A stretch of 64,000 bases of DNA from Mesodorylaimus sp. YZB2_4 (GCA_030248295.1 JASANH010000517.1:186001-250000); one strand, 5' to 3'. Positions 23,939 through 36,495 are shown, numbered from the stretch's first letter. Notes: generated by a model not told the origin, from the letters alone. Numbers and translations: made by a program.

Positions 23939-26933
23939 ATGGAACGTCCAATCAAAACAAAATTGATCCATTGGCTGAACTCGAACATTAGCCTGTTTGC
24001 GGTGGCCTCTTGTACCCTGGGCATGAATCTGCTGACGACTGTGTTCAATTTTTACTACGTCAAAGTCTTCCTCCAATGCTACCATATCAGTTCGTCGTGG
24101 CTGAGCGCTGCCCAGCTGGTCTTCATGATATGCAATTTCCTGATCGGCCCATTTATCGCCTACGGCCTGGACTACGGATTCGTGTACTTGAGGAACCGCA
24201 GACGGCTGGTCTTCCTGACTGGCCCTCTTCTGGCCATCGTGTTCATGCTGCCGTGGTTTCCTGTCTACGAAATCAAGGAATCGGGCGACGGTGCGAGTTG
24301 GGGGCCCGGCATTCACCTGATGATAGTTCTGATTTTGTGGAACATCCTGTTTTCCATTGTGGCCTCGTGCAACAACGGTCTCTTCGCCGAACTGTCCACT
24401 GACGAGCATAATCGAGTCAAAGCATTGACTTTCAATCAAGTAGCTGCCTTGATCGCCGCATCGGCAATATTCCCGCTCGATGCATTTTCAAAGTCGGTAA
24501 CTGATTTTCGTGCCTTTCAAATCTGCTGCGCTGTAGCTGCCATGGTGGCCATGATGTGCTTTGTGTTCACTGGACTCAAAGCCAGCGACGTCATCGCACA
24601 GACTGGTGGAGCTAGGACAGAGGTGATTATAGATATTTCTACAGGTGAGAAGGTAAGTCGTAGGATTTGGTTCTTTTGCATTACAACCGTGTGATAGGAG
24701 CACAACAGGAAATGGCATGTGTTTTATTGTGTCTAAACCATCATTTGGGTGTCTGCACTAAAATAGTGTTGTCGTCTGCCGTCATGTTGACAGGCGCCTG
24801 AAGTCGAGATACACATGTGAGAGCTGCAACGCCACTTGGCGCGTATTGAAGACCTTTTGCTTAGCATCTGTGCAATGCGAAATAGTCAATAGGAAAGTGA
24901 TAACGGAAGTGTGGTCTTGCAAAGTACACGCTCTCCTGTTTGTTTGGCAAAAAAGTCACCGTCAAAGAATGTTGTTTCGGAAAATTACCAGCGTTATCTT
25001 GACACATGGAGTGCACGTGAAAAGGTGATTGTAGGGTTGATGATTAGGGGATAAAGGTCATGCGAGTGAACGAAAAAGGGGTGGGGTGACGAGCAGAAGC
25101 TCAGCTTTCGTAGAGGCTGATACCTTGACGCCATATGAAATTCTGCGACGAACTGCAGCACCAGTCTATCGTGGCAATGGTGGTCTAGCATCTGCCCTGT
25201 CGTCAAAACAGGTTTCTAAAACCACAAAAATCTGGGTTTACGTACACGGGACTTTGTCAATGGAATACAATCTTTATCACCCAGGCATAGAATTCTGTCA
25301 GCGTTGAGCCAGGGCCCACAACTTACAAGTGAGCATCACATGGGAAGGTGCACCACCATTATGATCCCCACAGCCTTATACTGCCATGCCTTCTAGACCA
25401 TTCCCCTGCAGACACGCGTGGATTTCAAGGAAACGCCCAATTCTCGATTCGGCAACCTCAAATGCTATTTGAATGTCGTTAGTCAAGTGTTGGGAACTCG
25501 CAATTTCTGGTGTGCTGTCGTCGCTAATTTCATGTCATTCTTTCGTGTGATCGTCATGTGCAATTTTCTGGCGGTCTTCACAGAAGGACTGATTTCGGAG
25601 AACTATTTGCCAACTGGTTCTATGGGCATTGCAGCCTTCTATCTGGTGGCGCAAGTCTCGCCCAGGGTGAGTCATCATCATTGATATTTTATATAGCAGC
25701 AGTGACATGCTAAAGAAGCCATACCCACTGCAGCTCCTGTTGTCAATGCGCGCAGCCATCACTGTCGGCCTATATTTTAAGGAAGGCCCTGTTTTTAGAT
25801 TATTTTCATCTTGGCGTCTCCAATCATAAAGCTGATCGGTTCGCACTTGGCGCTGCAATCTAGCTTGATTCTTTCTTGTCTGAACAGCGCTGCTGGAATA
25901 TTTTTAGGCATTTTCGTCAGCTATAACGCGCTGGCCGCTTTCCTATTAGTGGAGTGGTAAGAGCTGAGTGATGGCTAATACCACTCACGATGTTACAGCA
26001 CAATGAGTTGCTTCTAGCATTCTCATGGCTTTTCAAGATCTGTTTGTCATTTTATATAGCGAAGTTGTGGATTCGGATGTGAAGAGATACAAAAGACCGT
26101 AAGTAGCAAAACTCTTTAGCATTTGCATAGTTTAGGACGTACAGCATGTACATATGAGGGTACAGTATGGGTTGAGTCATGCATGTGAACAGACCCCATG
26201 GTTTCTGGTGTCATTCCATCCTTAATGGCGTCTTACTGTTTTTGTCATGATGCAAAGTTGACTAATGAACGAAATTTCCTTTTATAATTCTGGACTATCC
26301 TGTGGGTATTACGTGTGCACTCTCTGAAATTCGACAAAGCTTTTGACGCAGTAACAGATAGATCATTAGAGTATCCTATTTTCGAACTTGAAACTAAGAA
26401 ATCATGAATCAGTGAAAAACGTTCCAGCCAAACGTATTGCAATGCTAAACTCTTTTATTTGAGCTAAACATGTAACGCAAAGGTACATGACAAACATATT
26501 TTCCAAGAGTACTTGCAGGAATACATTTTCTGCCTGAGCACCGTCAAAGAATGCTGATAAAAGTGATTGTCATTCATGGGATGTTGTTTTACCGCTTATT
26601 ATCCGAAATTGCGTTACATACGTGCATCAAATCGTTTTCAGTTTACCCGCTTCCACGATTATTTTCGCCATGACTGCCCTGTTTGTTCAACCGAGCACAG
26701 CACTGGCACCCATGGTCGTTGTTCGAGCATTGAACATCGGCGATTATGATCAGTACAAAGAGATGATACGACTAGCACCACCCTGTACAAAACGAGTTAT
26801 GTTCCTGACGGCCACGTGTGTGCCCGCTTTCGCATCAATTATCTCATTCCTGTCAATGTGCCTGTACAATACGAAGAAGCCAGGACAAGAGATCAAGGAT
26901 AAAGATGGAGAGAAAGGAGAAGTCAAATTTTAA
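23939..26933 (+). CDS. MFSD13A-like: TMEM180/MFSD13A-like carrier, gene B
   Basis: Second paralogue, MFS type, substrate unknown. Exons 23939-24652, 25412-25666, 25799-25956, 26018-26098 and 26642-26933 give 499 residues. ATG 23939 is chosen because it aligns with the start of gene C. Landmarks: FNFYYVKVFLQCYHISS; GLDYGFVYLRNRRRL; LPWFPVYEIKESGDG; ELSTDEHNRVKALTFNQVAA; ATRNFW-type opening of the second half (GTRNFWCAVVANFMSFFRV); VVDSDVKRYKRP; VQPSTALAPMVVVRALN. The inter-domain loop is short (GGARTEVIIDISTGEK), unlike gene A. Positions 24047-24616 are almost identical to gene C. The last-exon helix reads PPCTKRVMF, where the others have a tyrosine for the cysteine. Confidence 0.93.
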
Positions 26934-27901
26934 ATGTGAAATTTTGATGGGAGAATTTTTGAAGCTAGGGTTTTTTGAGGCTGCTAAAATATTGTACTTA
27001 CCGTTGGACTGATCTAAGGGTTTTATTTATCGCGTTTTTGCGATTAGATATTGCAAACTATGTTTGCTCTTGTATTTACTCTCGAAGGGTGCTGCGTAAT
27101 TTGAGTACAGTACTTCTTTTTTATTACACCGCTACAATAACCCCAGCCTTGCCTTTGGCATTACTCGTAGTAAACCACTGATATCGTGAGACTTGGCATT
27201 TAACCGCCTACCGCTGGGCAACGTTGCGGACCCACAGTGTACGTACAGTACAAAAGTCCCCTGAAAGTTGGTCCGCCATGACGATCTGCCTGCATATACG
27301 TGCGGTACTTTACTATTTTGAGCCGGATGCGATTGATACACACAGACAGCGAGAATGACCCATGTTTTGAACTACGCTGTATCATGTTTAGCTTTCTTTG
27401 TTTGGTGGTATGGAATGCTAATTTGATTTCACAGGGACTTCAAGAAGAAACTGTAGCCACCGGTGTCGGCCGTATAGACATTACAGACGCAGCTCAACAC
27501 GGTGAATGCTCTGAAAACTCTTAACTTCATTTAGAAAAAGCAACCTAAAGAGCTTTGTCAAACGTCGACGGAAGAAGCCTTTAAAACCTAGCATGAATTC
27601 AAAGAGCGATAGGCTACATTTTTTGTTCCAGGCTCACTTTTCTCTGCGTGTACTCGTCAGCTCCACCAGCAAAGTAAGGTCGAAGATTGCCAACACAGAA
27701 CTCTCAAAGGGGCTGATTGTAAGGCTTCAGTTGTCAAAATTGCTGCGCCATGTCAGTCAATTTGTGATAATGACTGCTGCAACTGTCCCGTAGTTCGGCT
27801 AGATAGTATTTATTTATCAGACTCATGAGAGAAATAACAATAAATTTGTCTAAAGACTAGAGGACGCTAAAACTGTGTCTTCACTTTTAGGCAAAGATAT
27901 C
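26934..27901. other. Spacer between genes B and C
   Basis: About 970 bp with no recognised gene. An acceptor-like 'cttcacttttag' ends 11 bp before the start codon of gene C. That could mark a 5' UTR intron or a trans-splice site; one example does not decide. Confidence 0.4.
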
Positions 27902-30900
27902 ATGACGAATGTATTCGGGGAAAAGTTAACTGATTGGTTTTGCTCCCACACGAGCTTACTTGCAGTGGCATCGTGCACCCTGGGTATGAACCTGCTTATG
28001 ACCGTGTTTAATTTTTACTACGTCAAAGTCTTCCTCCAATGCTACCATATCAGTTCATCGTGGCTAAGCGCTGCCCAGCTGGTCTTCATGATATGCAATT
28101 TCCTGATCGGCCCATTTATCGCCTACGGCCTGGACTACGGATTCGTGTACTTGAGGAACCGCAGACGGCTGGTCTTCCTGACTGGCCCTCTCCTGGCCAT
28201 TGTGTTCATGCTGCCGTGGTTTCCTGTCTACGAAATCAAGGAATCGGGCGACGGTGCGAATTGGGGGCCCGGCATTCACCTGATGATAGTTCTGATTTTG
28301 TGGAACATCCTGTTTTCCATTGTGGCCTCGTGCAACAACGGTCTCTTCGCCGAACTGTCCACTGACGAGCATAATCGAGTCAAAGCATTGACTTTCAATC
28401 AAGTAGCTGCCTTGATCGCCGCATCGGCAATATTCCCGCTCGATGCATTTTCAAAGTCGGTGACTGATTTTCGTGCCTTTCAAATCTGCTGCGCTGTAGC
28501 TGCCATGGTGGCCATGATGTGCTTTGTGTTCACTGGACTCAAAGCCAGCGACGTCATCGCACAGACTGGTGGAGCTAGAACAGAAGTGGTTATTGATATT
28601 TCCACAGGTGAGAAGGTAAGAGCTTGCATTTGGCTCGATCGATTTTGCGGAACGAGGACAGGGGAACCTATATTATCGCCGTAAAGCTTAGAATCAGGCA
28701 AGAGCCGTAATAACTCTTGCAAGTAGTACGGGCATATAATCTTTGCTTGAAACGTGAAGTACTATCGATGCGTGATTCTAGCAACCACAACTAAACAGCT
28801 GACCAGACGGGGTCGCACCGAAAGATACATAGGTCTTTCAAATGTGACACTCCACGTCTCACACGAGAATGAGCAATAGCGTTTCAGCTCTTTTTTTGTG
28901 GTCTCTAGAACATCGTTCTACCTGTTTCGTTCGCGCTTAATCGATTTCTATCATTTTCAAGCTTAATTACTATACAGACATTCCACCCGATGTCGCTACA
29001 GCAGGATTTTGAAAAATTTCAGCTGGTTGTGGAGACTGATCGAAATTGCTAGATACTTTGCGAGCTCCTGTACTGCATTATACGGATCCCCAAAATTACC
29101 AATTGCTGGCATATTGTTCGGATGCGTTGTTCTAGAGACTGTGAGGCCAAGGAAGGTGAAAACCTGGTGCACGTGGCTATGAGGTATTGCAACTAGACAC
29201 TGTAGGAGCGTTAACTATTCCTGTCTGGTAAATAAGCAAGGGGTTAAAAAAACTCCAGTAAAAGGCCTGGGTGAGCGAATATAGTAGATGAAGGGGAACG
29301 GAGTATTTACTTGGAGCTGAAACTCCTGAAGCTGTCAGCAGAATGCTCTAGTTAAAGGTTGTGGCTGATGAAGATAGAGCTGATCTGTTTCACCTTTTCA
29401 TCAGCGAAAGGTGGATACAAAAAACCATCGACCCCGTGGCTTTGCGGTGTTTTTGGCACAAGTGGTAATTTGGAGCCGTGGTGGCTCAGTTGGTAGGCAT
29501 TGGTCCCGTACTGCTTGGCCCAGTATCCCTGACCAGAAGGCCGCAGTCCGGCTGATTGTGAGGACGGCAGTTTAGTAAGCTCGTCGCTGGCCTTGCACCC
29601 CTGGCTCTGGGCGACTCAGCCTGTACCGTCAAGTGGAGGACAAGTAGAGAATCAGGAAAGTGGTTCTCGAACACCAGTCGGGAAGGTGCCTCCCTTCTCG
29701 CCCACTATCATCCTAGCACGATGGTGCTGGCACAGAATGCCCTCGTGTGGAGGTGCTGCTCCTAGTGGAGACACACAGAGAGAAGCTGCCGTGAGAGCTG
29801 GTCACCTCATGGCCTCGTTTATCATAATACTGTACATATGACTGCTGGCCGGCTATAGGCAAAACGGGTTGAAAGTCCCGTGGGGAACTTGGGCGGCACG
29901 CGGCCCAACCCAAAAAATCAAAAAAACCAACTAGTGGTGATGTTTTATCAATGGTCTTTGTTGTCACTGATTTCAGACCCATTTTAGGGTCTACTGGCAC
30001 AAGGCTACTTGGGCAAGCAAGACCGCTTTGCTAATCTCGAGTCCTACTTGAGGATTGTTGGTCAGGTGTTAGGTAGCCGCAATTTTTGGTGCGCGATCAC
30101 ATCAAACTTCATGACGTTCTTTCGTGTAATTGTCATATACAACTTCCTGGCGGTCTACACTGAAGGGCTGATATCGGAAAAGTATTTACCAACCGGTTCT
30201 GTGGCCATCGCAGCATTCTACTTAATTTCCCAAGTGTCGCCCAGAGTGAGTCATTATCATCAGTGACCTTGCTGCGCATAAGGTTATGTCCTGTCATGTT
30301 ATTGTTGTATGTAATTGGGACGTTTGCTGACTGCTGATGGTGTGGTGATGCCACCTGAGTATGTGTGTACAATAGTTTCGATCTCTGACTAAGTTGCAAC
30401 GCACCGAACTAACTACCAGCGTTGTTGTAGGTTATCTTCATCACGGCATCGCCAATTATTAAGTTGACTGGCTCGTATCGAGCATTACAAGCCAGTTTGG
30501 TATTGTCTTTAATCAACTGCGCCGCTGGTGTCGTTTTAGGCATATTCGTCAGCTACAACGCCCTGGCCTCGTTCTTGCTTCTGGAGTGGTAAGACATCAA
30601 ACTGAATATCTGATTTGGCACTCACACTTTGGATCATTTCAGTGTTTTCGTTTCTTTCCAAGATCTATTTGTTATTGTCTACAGCGACATTGTGGATGAG
30701 GATTTAAAGAGATATAAAAGGAAGTAAGTGACAATGTTCGGGGAAGTGTTTTTCTGGCATCCTGCAATGTTAAACCCAAAGAAGGCAGATATTGGGACCA
30801 GCTACACTTGGGCAATCTGATGGGGGCTGAATAAGGCCAGATGCAGCCGTCGATTCAATCCACGGGTGTAATGAACGTTGTCTTCTAGATTACCCGCTTC

Positions 30901-31186
30901 CACAGTGGTCTTTGCTTTGACTGCCTTCTTCGTTCAACCAAGCACAGCATTGGCGCCGATGGTCGTCGTGCAAGCCTTGAACTTTGGTAGTTACGACCAA
31001 TACAAAGAGAAGATCCGATTATCGCCGCCCTACACAAAGCACGTGATGTTCTTGACGGCCACGTGCGTTCCAGCAATCTCTGCCATTATATCCTTCCTGT
31101 CAATGTATTTTTACGAAAAGGAGAGCAATGGAAAGGAATATAAGGCAATTAAATCCAAATGTACGGGTGACCGTTTGGAGAAATGA
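27902..31186 (+). CDS. MFSD13A-like: TMEM180/MFSD13A-like carrier, gene C
   Basis: Third paralogue. Exons 27902-28615, 29988-30245, 30431-30588, 30643-30723 and 30889-31186 give 502 residues. Exon 1 is 714 bp, the same length as in gene B, and identical to it except for about six bases over 28010-28578. The first about 36 codons and all later exons differ clearly. Second-half landmarks: SRNFWCAITSNFMTFFRVIV, TEGLISEKYLPTGS, SDIVDEDLKRYKRK and QPSTALAPMVVVQALNFG. The VDEDL string also occurs in human TMEM180, so this copy keeps it best. A SINE sits in intron 1, ending about 60 bp before exon 2. It may have displaced the branch-point region. Confidence 0.93.
29475..29926 (+). mobile_element. 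tRNA-headed SINE (head type 2) in gene C intron 1
   Basis: Begins AGCCGTGGTGGCTCAGTTGG with an A-box-like TGGCTCAGTTGG. It then carries the body shared with head-type-1 copies (GTGGAGGTGCTGCTCCTAGT, GAGACACACAGAG) and ends in a GC-rich tail (CGGCACGCGGCCCAACCC) and an A-rich run. Sense orientation relative to the host gene. Confidence 0.8.
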
Positions 31187-31984
31187 TGTTTTAGACTTTC
31201 CATCATCACTGTACTACTGTGCATTACGACTTGATGCTGCAGACTGTGTTTGCTCGGAGATCAAAGAGATTGTCAAACCCAGTTAGGAAACAAAAACATT
31301 CAAAAAACACTGGGAAAATGTGGATATTGTCAACCTTTAGTTTTCCTCATCACTGTTCATAATGGGCTGAAAAGGCTTCTAAAAATTGGTTTAGACACTG
31401 TTCGCTGCCATCACGGTCTTCTAATAGACGTGAAGCATGACCAAAAACTTTTCAGCTAGCTGCTGTAACCATAAAATGAACAGGTGCTCCACAGTTCGCA
31501 CAAAAAGATATGAGATAAGTGAGGTCAGATTACTAACCAATTTGTGCTCTTTTGATATATCGTAGACAAACGGTAACATCAAGCCCCATAAAAATTAAAT
31601 GCGGTTCGCGGTGGGCTTCCGTGGTCACTCTGTTATTAGCATCGAGTATCTATTGTACGATGCCTGTGCCAGAAGCTATGATGCAATGAAGCAATGACTC
31701 ATTAGATTGTTTGCATCGCTTTACTGTTTCGGATTTGAATACCAGTACTTCCCACATGTTTACGATGAGACACTCTCAGTCAGCTTTATCAGACCCATCG
31801 CAAAAGCAATATCGGGTATTTTGCCTTGAAGTCAAGTTGAACTGCGATATGATTTTTCAAAAAGAACATGTAAAGCGTTGCGAACGCTTTGCATAATACT
31901 TTACGCGTCACGATACTCTGGGTCTTTCTTAAATCCCCCCCCCCCCCCCAGTCAAAATGTCAGTAACAATATGTAGCTACTGTA

Positions 31985-32228
31985 CGATACCTGTGCTTGA
32001 TAACAGTTCTCGCGGTTCTACAAAACTTTAACGTTGCAAACGAAGTCTATAGAGTTCTGGGAGGGTTTTTTCGGCGCCATTTGAGCATCGTCAGGTAGAT
32101 TTTGATGATTTTTAAGCCTAGCATGCAGGGTGCAGTACCTGAGAACCCTCCGATAGGCTTTCGCGAAATTTGTATCGGTCAAGGAGATATCGATCAAAAG
32201 CAACTTCTAAAGTGTGGACCCCGTACTG
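31985..32228 (+). repeat. Dispersed repeat B, copy 2
   Basis: Shares with 32963-33192, in the same orientation, a run of blocks: 'gttct(c/t)gc(g/c)g(c)tctac', 'gggagggtttttt(c)ggcgc', 'gagaaccct', 'gatatcgatcaaaa', 'aaagtgt'. The order and spacing are similar. Non-coding, ends not sharply defined, class unknown. Confidence 0.6.
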
Positions 32229-32962
32229 CACGATACGGATCTGCAACTTTTACAAGCGAAGGGTTAAAAAAATAGTTCGAAGAAGCATTTCGCGAATCCT
32301 CGGAAATACGGTATAATCCCCGAAGGTTACTGTCCCTACTGAAGGCTCCAGTGAAATAGTATAGCCTCTCAAAAAGGATCCCCAGGGTTCATTGGCTTAC
32401 CAACATGAGGACATTGACCCTTCAGCATGTGTCGGCCTCCTAAAATGATCGATCATCACACTAAAATTGGATCCCGAACTGGATTGGATCATATTCTAAA
32501 TCATCATATGGTATACAGGACTACAGCGCTATCAGGAGGTCAGCAGAAAGAGCATTTCGACGTACTGTAGCTTACTATAAAATCTCAGCATAATGTAGCT
32601 GCTGTAAACAATGAAAAAAGTGCTAAATAAATTTTATATTGTTACTGCATACTGTAGATACTGTACTGCGATCTACAGGTCCACATGAACATGCACAGAA
32701 AAATTAGCGTGGTCATTCGCTAAAAATTTAATGATAGCGCGAATTCAAAAAATCAACAGAACTCACTTTTTAGTAGCAGGACTAGGTTCATCAAGCCAAC
32801 TCCTGAATTAAGAAAGCTACATGTGCTAATAGCACTTGACATTGGGGTTGTGAGATGTCAGTCTACAAAAAGCCTAAAACCGGTTTGCATCTCTACCCTA
32901 TGCTGCCGACTCTCACAGCTTATTGAACGTCCTCAGTAGTATACTCGTAACATAAAGTTCCA

Positions 32963-33192
32963 ACTCAACTGTAAGCCTGTGCTGGAAGATAGTTCTTGCC
33001 GCTCTACAATAAGTCTTACCACTTCCGGGAGGGTTTTTTGGCGCTATTTGAGAACCATGCGATGGATTTCTATAATTTTTTACCCTAACTGCAAGATAGT
33101 GTTTGAGAACCCTAAGATGGAACTTCTCGAAATTTTGATCAGTTTTAGATATATCGATCAAAATTGTCATCCAAAGTGTTGATCCCTGCACT
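32963..33192 (+). repeat. Dispersed repeat B, copy 3
   Basis: Closest relative of copy 2, about 980 bp downstream in the same orientation, so a local duplication is possible. It contains the paired 'gagaacc' blocks and 'atatcgatcaaaattg'. Confidence 0.6.
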
Positions 33193-33578
33193 GTAAAATA
33201 TAGTCAGCAAATTTGACCAGCGTCGGTTGCCGCTGCTCGATTAAAGCCCGCCTGATGTTCTCCAGCTAGCATACTGGAAATTCGATTCTAACTATAAGCT
33301 AGCCAGAAAATCTGCGAAATTGTGGAGATACAAAAGACTTTCGTTGGGTATTTGACACTGGTATTGTACAGAATACAAACGTGCTCGTCTTCCTTGGAAA
33401 GCAACCAGGGATTGAAGCATTTTTGCTACACACTGGCGTGAAATCAATCTGGGCTGCACCTTGCCCTATCAGATGTCACCAGTAGGAATCCTCTTATCGC
33501 CACAAAAAAGAAGCACCGTTCTTCGCTGTCCCCGTGAACATAGCGAAGGAACATTCGCCAAGCATTCTGAAATCCGGA

Positions 33579-36109
33579 ATGGCTCTCTCATTACTTCGAC
33601 ATTTTCTTCCTGGTGTAACTTTCATAGCCTTAGCTACGTGCACATTGGCCATGAACCTTTTGATGACTTTATTTAACTTTTACTACGTGAAAGTCTTTTT
33701 GCAAATTTATCACATTACTACACCTTGGCTGAATGCGGCCCAAATGGTTTATATGATTTGCAATTTCGTGACTGGACCATTTATTGCCTATGGCTTGGAT
33801 TATGGATTTGTATTCTTCAGAAATCGTCGACGTCTCGTTTTGTTCAGCGGACCACTGATGGCCATAGTGTTCATGATTCCTTGGTTTCCTTGGTATCCAG
33901 TCAAGGAATCCACGGACCCAACTAACTGGGCCCCCGGTGTCCACTTGATGGTTGTACTTATCCTCTGGAATATCCTCTATTCCATGGTCAGCTCATGCAG
34001 TTGTGGCCTATTCGCTGAGTTGTCCACTGACCACAAGAATCGTGTGAAAGCATTGACTTGTAATCAAGTAGCCACACTGCTAGGGGCAACCGTTATATTC
34101 CCAGTCGATGCTTTATCCAAATCAGTAACCGACTTTCGTGCATTCCAAATTTGCTGCGGTGTGGTTGCTGTGGTGGCCATTGCATGCTTTCTGTTTACTG
34201 GACTCAAAGCTAGTGATGTTGTGGCCCAGACTGGTGGCGCGAGGACGGATGTGAATCTTGCGATTGGTAATGGAGTCGACGATCAGCCTAGCGAGGGAGG
34301 AGTATGTAGACCACACTTATTTATAGACCATTTCACATTTTCGTACGTTGCCAAATATAAATTTCCCGCTTATAGCCGCTTATGACAATTTTGTATAGAT
34401 AAAAAGTCCCTAACTTTGAAGCCTAGTTGTGCTGATAGAAATTTTCTGTTGATAGTTTTCAAGATTTGGCTTTCTTTCAAAAAGTGGCCAGAAGTTGTTT
34501 GAATTAAGGAACTTTTCATTTATGCAAAACTTCCATAAGCGGCTTGCAGCGGGAAATTCAAATTTCGCGTCGTACGATATCAATAAAATGGTCTATACTG
34601 TATAGATGTATATTTCAGACTGGACCCAGTACTTGTTCCCATAATATAATAATAGTGGCAACAACAGTCCTCTCAAAACCTTCAGCATGAGGGTTCATTG
34701 AGAATATACATGCTGATGATTTATACAAATACATAATACAAAGACGGTTGCGGTCTCTAGTTCGAAAGAACGCAAGGGAAAGCAAATGTGCAAGATTTCC
34801 AGGTCCTTGGCTTATCACTTCAGTGCTTTTTAGGACCCAACAATGCTAATAGAGATTAAGCCGGAACCCAACACCATGTCTAATTCTTCCAGTTCACCTA
34901 TTTTTAACAACCTCAAGTCATACTTAACGATTGTTTTCCAAGTTTTGATTACTCGAAATTTTTGGTGCGCAGTCATTGCAAATTTTATGACATTCTTCCG
35001 TTTGACAGTGATCCACAACTTTTTCGCGGTCTATACTGAAGGACTGATCGATTCGAATGTTCTGCCTACTGGTTCCGTAGTTATCGCTGCCTTTTATTTG
35101 GTTTCTCAAGTTGGGCCCAGGGTAAGTGCTGAGAGTGTCTGTTGGTAATCCGCCAATTACTAATCGTAAGTTATTGCAATCGCTCGCATACTCACTGCCA
35201 CTCACTTATTGGATATCTTGCATATGCCAACTTCTAGAAAAACTACTGGACATGGGACATTTCGAGTTTGTTCTTAGGTAATCTTCATTCTGGCCACTCC
35301 AATTATTCGATATTTTGGCTCCTACAAAGTGCTGCAAACATCTTTGGCACTCGTCTGGCTGAATTCTGCTGTCGGGTTATATTTAGGGGTGTTTGTTGGC
35401 TATAACGCTTTAATTGCGTATTTGCTTTTAGAAAGGTAAGTGCATTATTCACTTTTGACTCTCTCTACTCAACTGTAGTTACTGTACTTTCTCGCGTTAA
35501 TTCGGCAATTTCAGCATTCTTGTGGCTTTTCAAGACCTCTTTGTAATATTCTACAGCGAAGTGATTGACCAAGATGCGAAAAACCATGGCAGAAAGTAAG
35601 CAACTTTTGAATTCTAAAATATTATTAGATTCCAAAGAGTACTTGATCATCTTCCAAGCGTTTACTGAGCAAAGCGCTAGGAACTCATACTGTAGCTGCG
35701 CTCTAATACGCAGAATGGTTCCGTAGTATGGTTGGTGCATTGCGTCTCACAGCTTTTTGTTAGTTTTTTGTTTCATAGTTTCCTTTTATTTAACGAACAT
35801 AATTATCTGGTTTAATTTGTAAGCTTCTATCGCAGACTACCAGCCACAACCATCATCTTCACAATGACAGGCTTGGTCATTCAACCTAGTGCTGCACTGG
35901 CCCCTATGATCATTGTTCGATCACTGAACATAGGCGATTATGACCAGTACAAAACCGATATCAGAGATGCACCCGGGTACACCAAACAAATCATATTCAT
36001 GGTGGCCACATGCGTGCCTGCAGTGGCATCGACTATTTCATTTTTGTGCATGTTTTTCTACAAAAGTGAAAAAGTGGCCCGGAAGGCCGATGTTGTTAGT
36101 AGTCTGTGA
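33579..36109 (+). CDS. MFSD13A-like: TMEM180/MFSD13A-like carrier, gene D
   Basis: Fourth paralogue. Exons 33579-34301, 34834-35121, 35278-35435, 35515-35595 and 35836-36109 give 507 residues. Landmarks: FNFYYVKVFLQIYHITTPW; GLDYGFVFFRNRRRL; MIPWFPWYPVKESTDP; STDHKNRVKALTCNQVAT; TRNFWCAVIANFMTFFRL; EVIDQDAKNHGRK; IQPSAALAPMIIVRSLN. In exon 5 the PST of B and C becomes PSA. The inter-domain loop is GGARTDVNLAIGNGVDDQPS. Exons 3 and 4 are again 158 and 81 bp. A 272-bp MITE starts about 20 bp inside intron 1. A poly(A) signal lies at about 36137-36142. An earlier in-frame start would add 15 residues using GTG; ATG 33579 is preferred. Confidence 0.92.
34324..34595. mobile_element. 272-bp MITE in gene D intron 1
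   Basis: Ends are TAGACCATTTCACATTTTCG and, inverted, TAGACCATTTTATTGATATC. Similarity then continues through AATTTCCCGCT and AGCCGCTTATG for about 90 bp per arm. TA flanks both ends (34322-34323, 34596-34597). No coding frame: a non-autonomous TA-targeting element. Confidence 0.82.
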
Positions 36110-36136
36110 AAGACACAAGGCAGGGTGTTGCGTGAA

Positions 36137-36142
36137 AAAATA
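36137..36142 (+). terminator. AATAAA poly(A) signal of gene D
   Basis: AATAAA about 28 bp after the stop codon of gene D and upstream of the proline dehydrogenase start. The short 3' UTR it implies fits the compact spacing of the two genes. Confidence 0.5.
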
Positions 36143-36495
36143 AAGACTTGTGCATTTCTTTGTGGGATGTTCCTTAAGCTAATAGCACAGATCTGTCTGA
36201 GAAGATCTGACATGCACTAGCTGATTGTCCATGAGCGAATCAAACCATTACCACACTTCATTTTTCCAAACATATCCCACCTCCTCATCCGCGCGCAAGC
36301 GAGTAATCTATTTTCCTCAGTGCAAACAAACGACGCCACATGCCCTCATAAATCAAGTGTCTACCAAGCTCGAACTGATACGAGAGCATGTATGTAGCTA
36401 GGATGACTTTGAGTCGTCAAAAGGAGTTTGACTGCTTCTTCTATCAGGCCAGTGTTTGCCTAATTCTTTTCCTTTCTGCACTCATAACCTGAGCC
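36143..36495. other. Spacer between gene D and proline dehydrogenase
   Basis: About 350 bp holding the 3' end of gene D and the promoter of the next gene. No clear TATA box or repeat was recognised. Confidence 0.4.

Larger units (their letters stand above)
31187..33578. other. Spacer between genes C and D
   Basis: No gene recognised. It contains two copies of dispersed repeat B and a 15-base C run (31935-31949). A stretch at about 32295-32312 (ctcggaaatacggta) resembles the inverted end of the MITE in PGAP2 and may be an isolated end. Confidence 0.45.

Noticed and set aside
24010-24402. Long alternative-frame and antisense open frames shared by TMEM180-like genes B and C
   Set aside because: They match between B and C only because the underlying DNA is almost identical there. 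They overlap the real exon and show no family resemblance or splice logic.
27870-27902. Spliced-leader trans-splice acceptor before gene C
   Set aside because: One acceptor-like site 11 bp before the ATG is not enough. Other genes here lack a consistent acceptor before their start codons.
32295-32312. Second full copy of the PGAP2-exon MITE
   Set aside because: Only about 15 bases of one end match; no partner end at a suitable distance was found.
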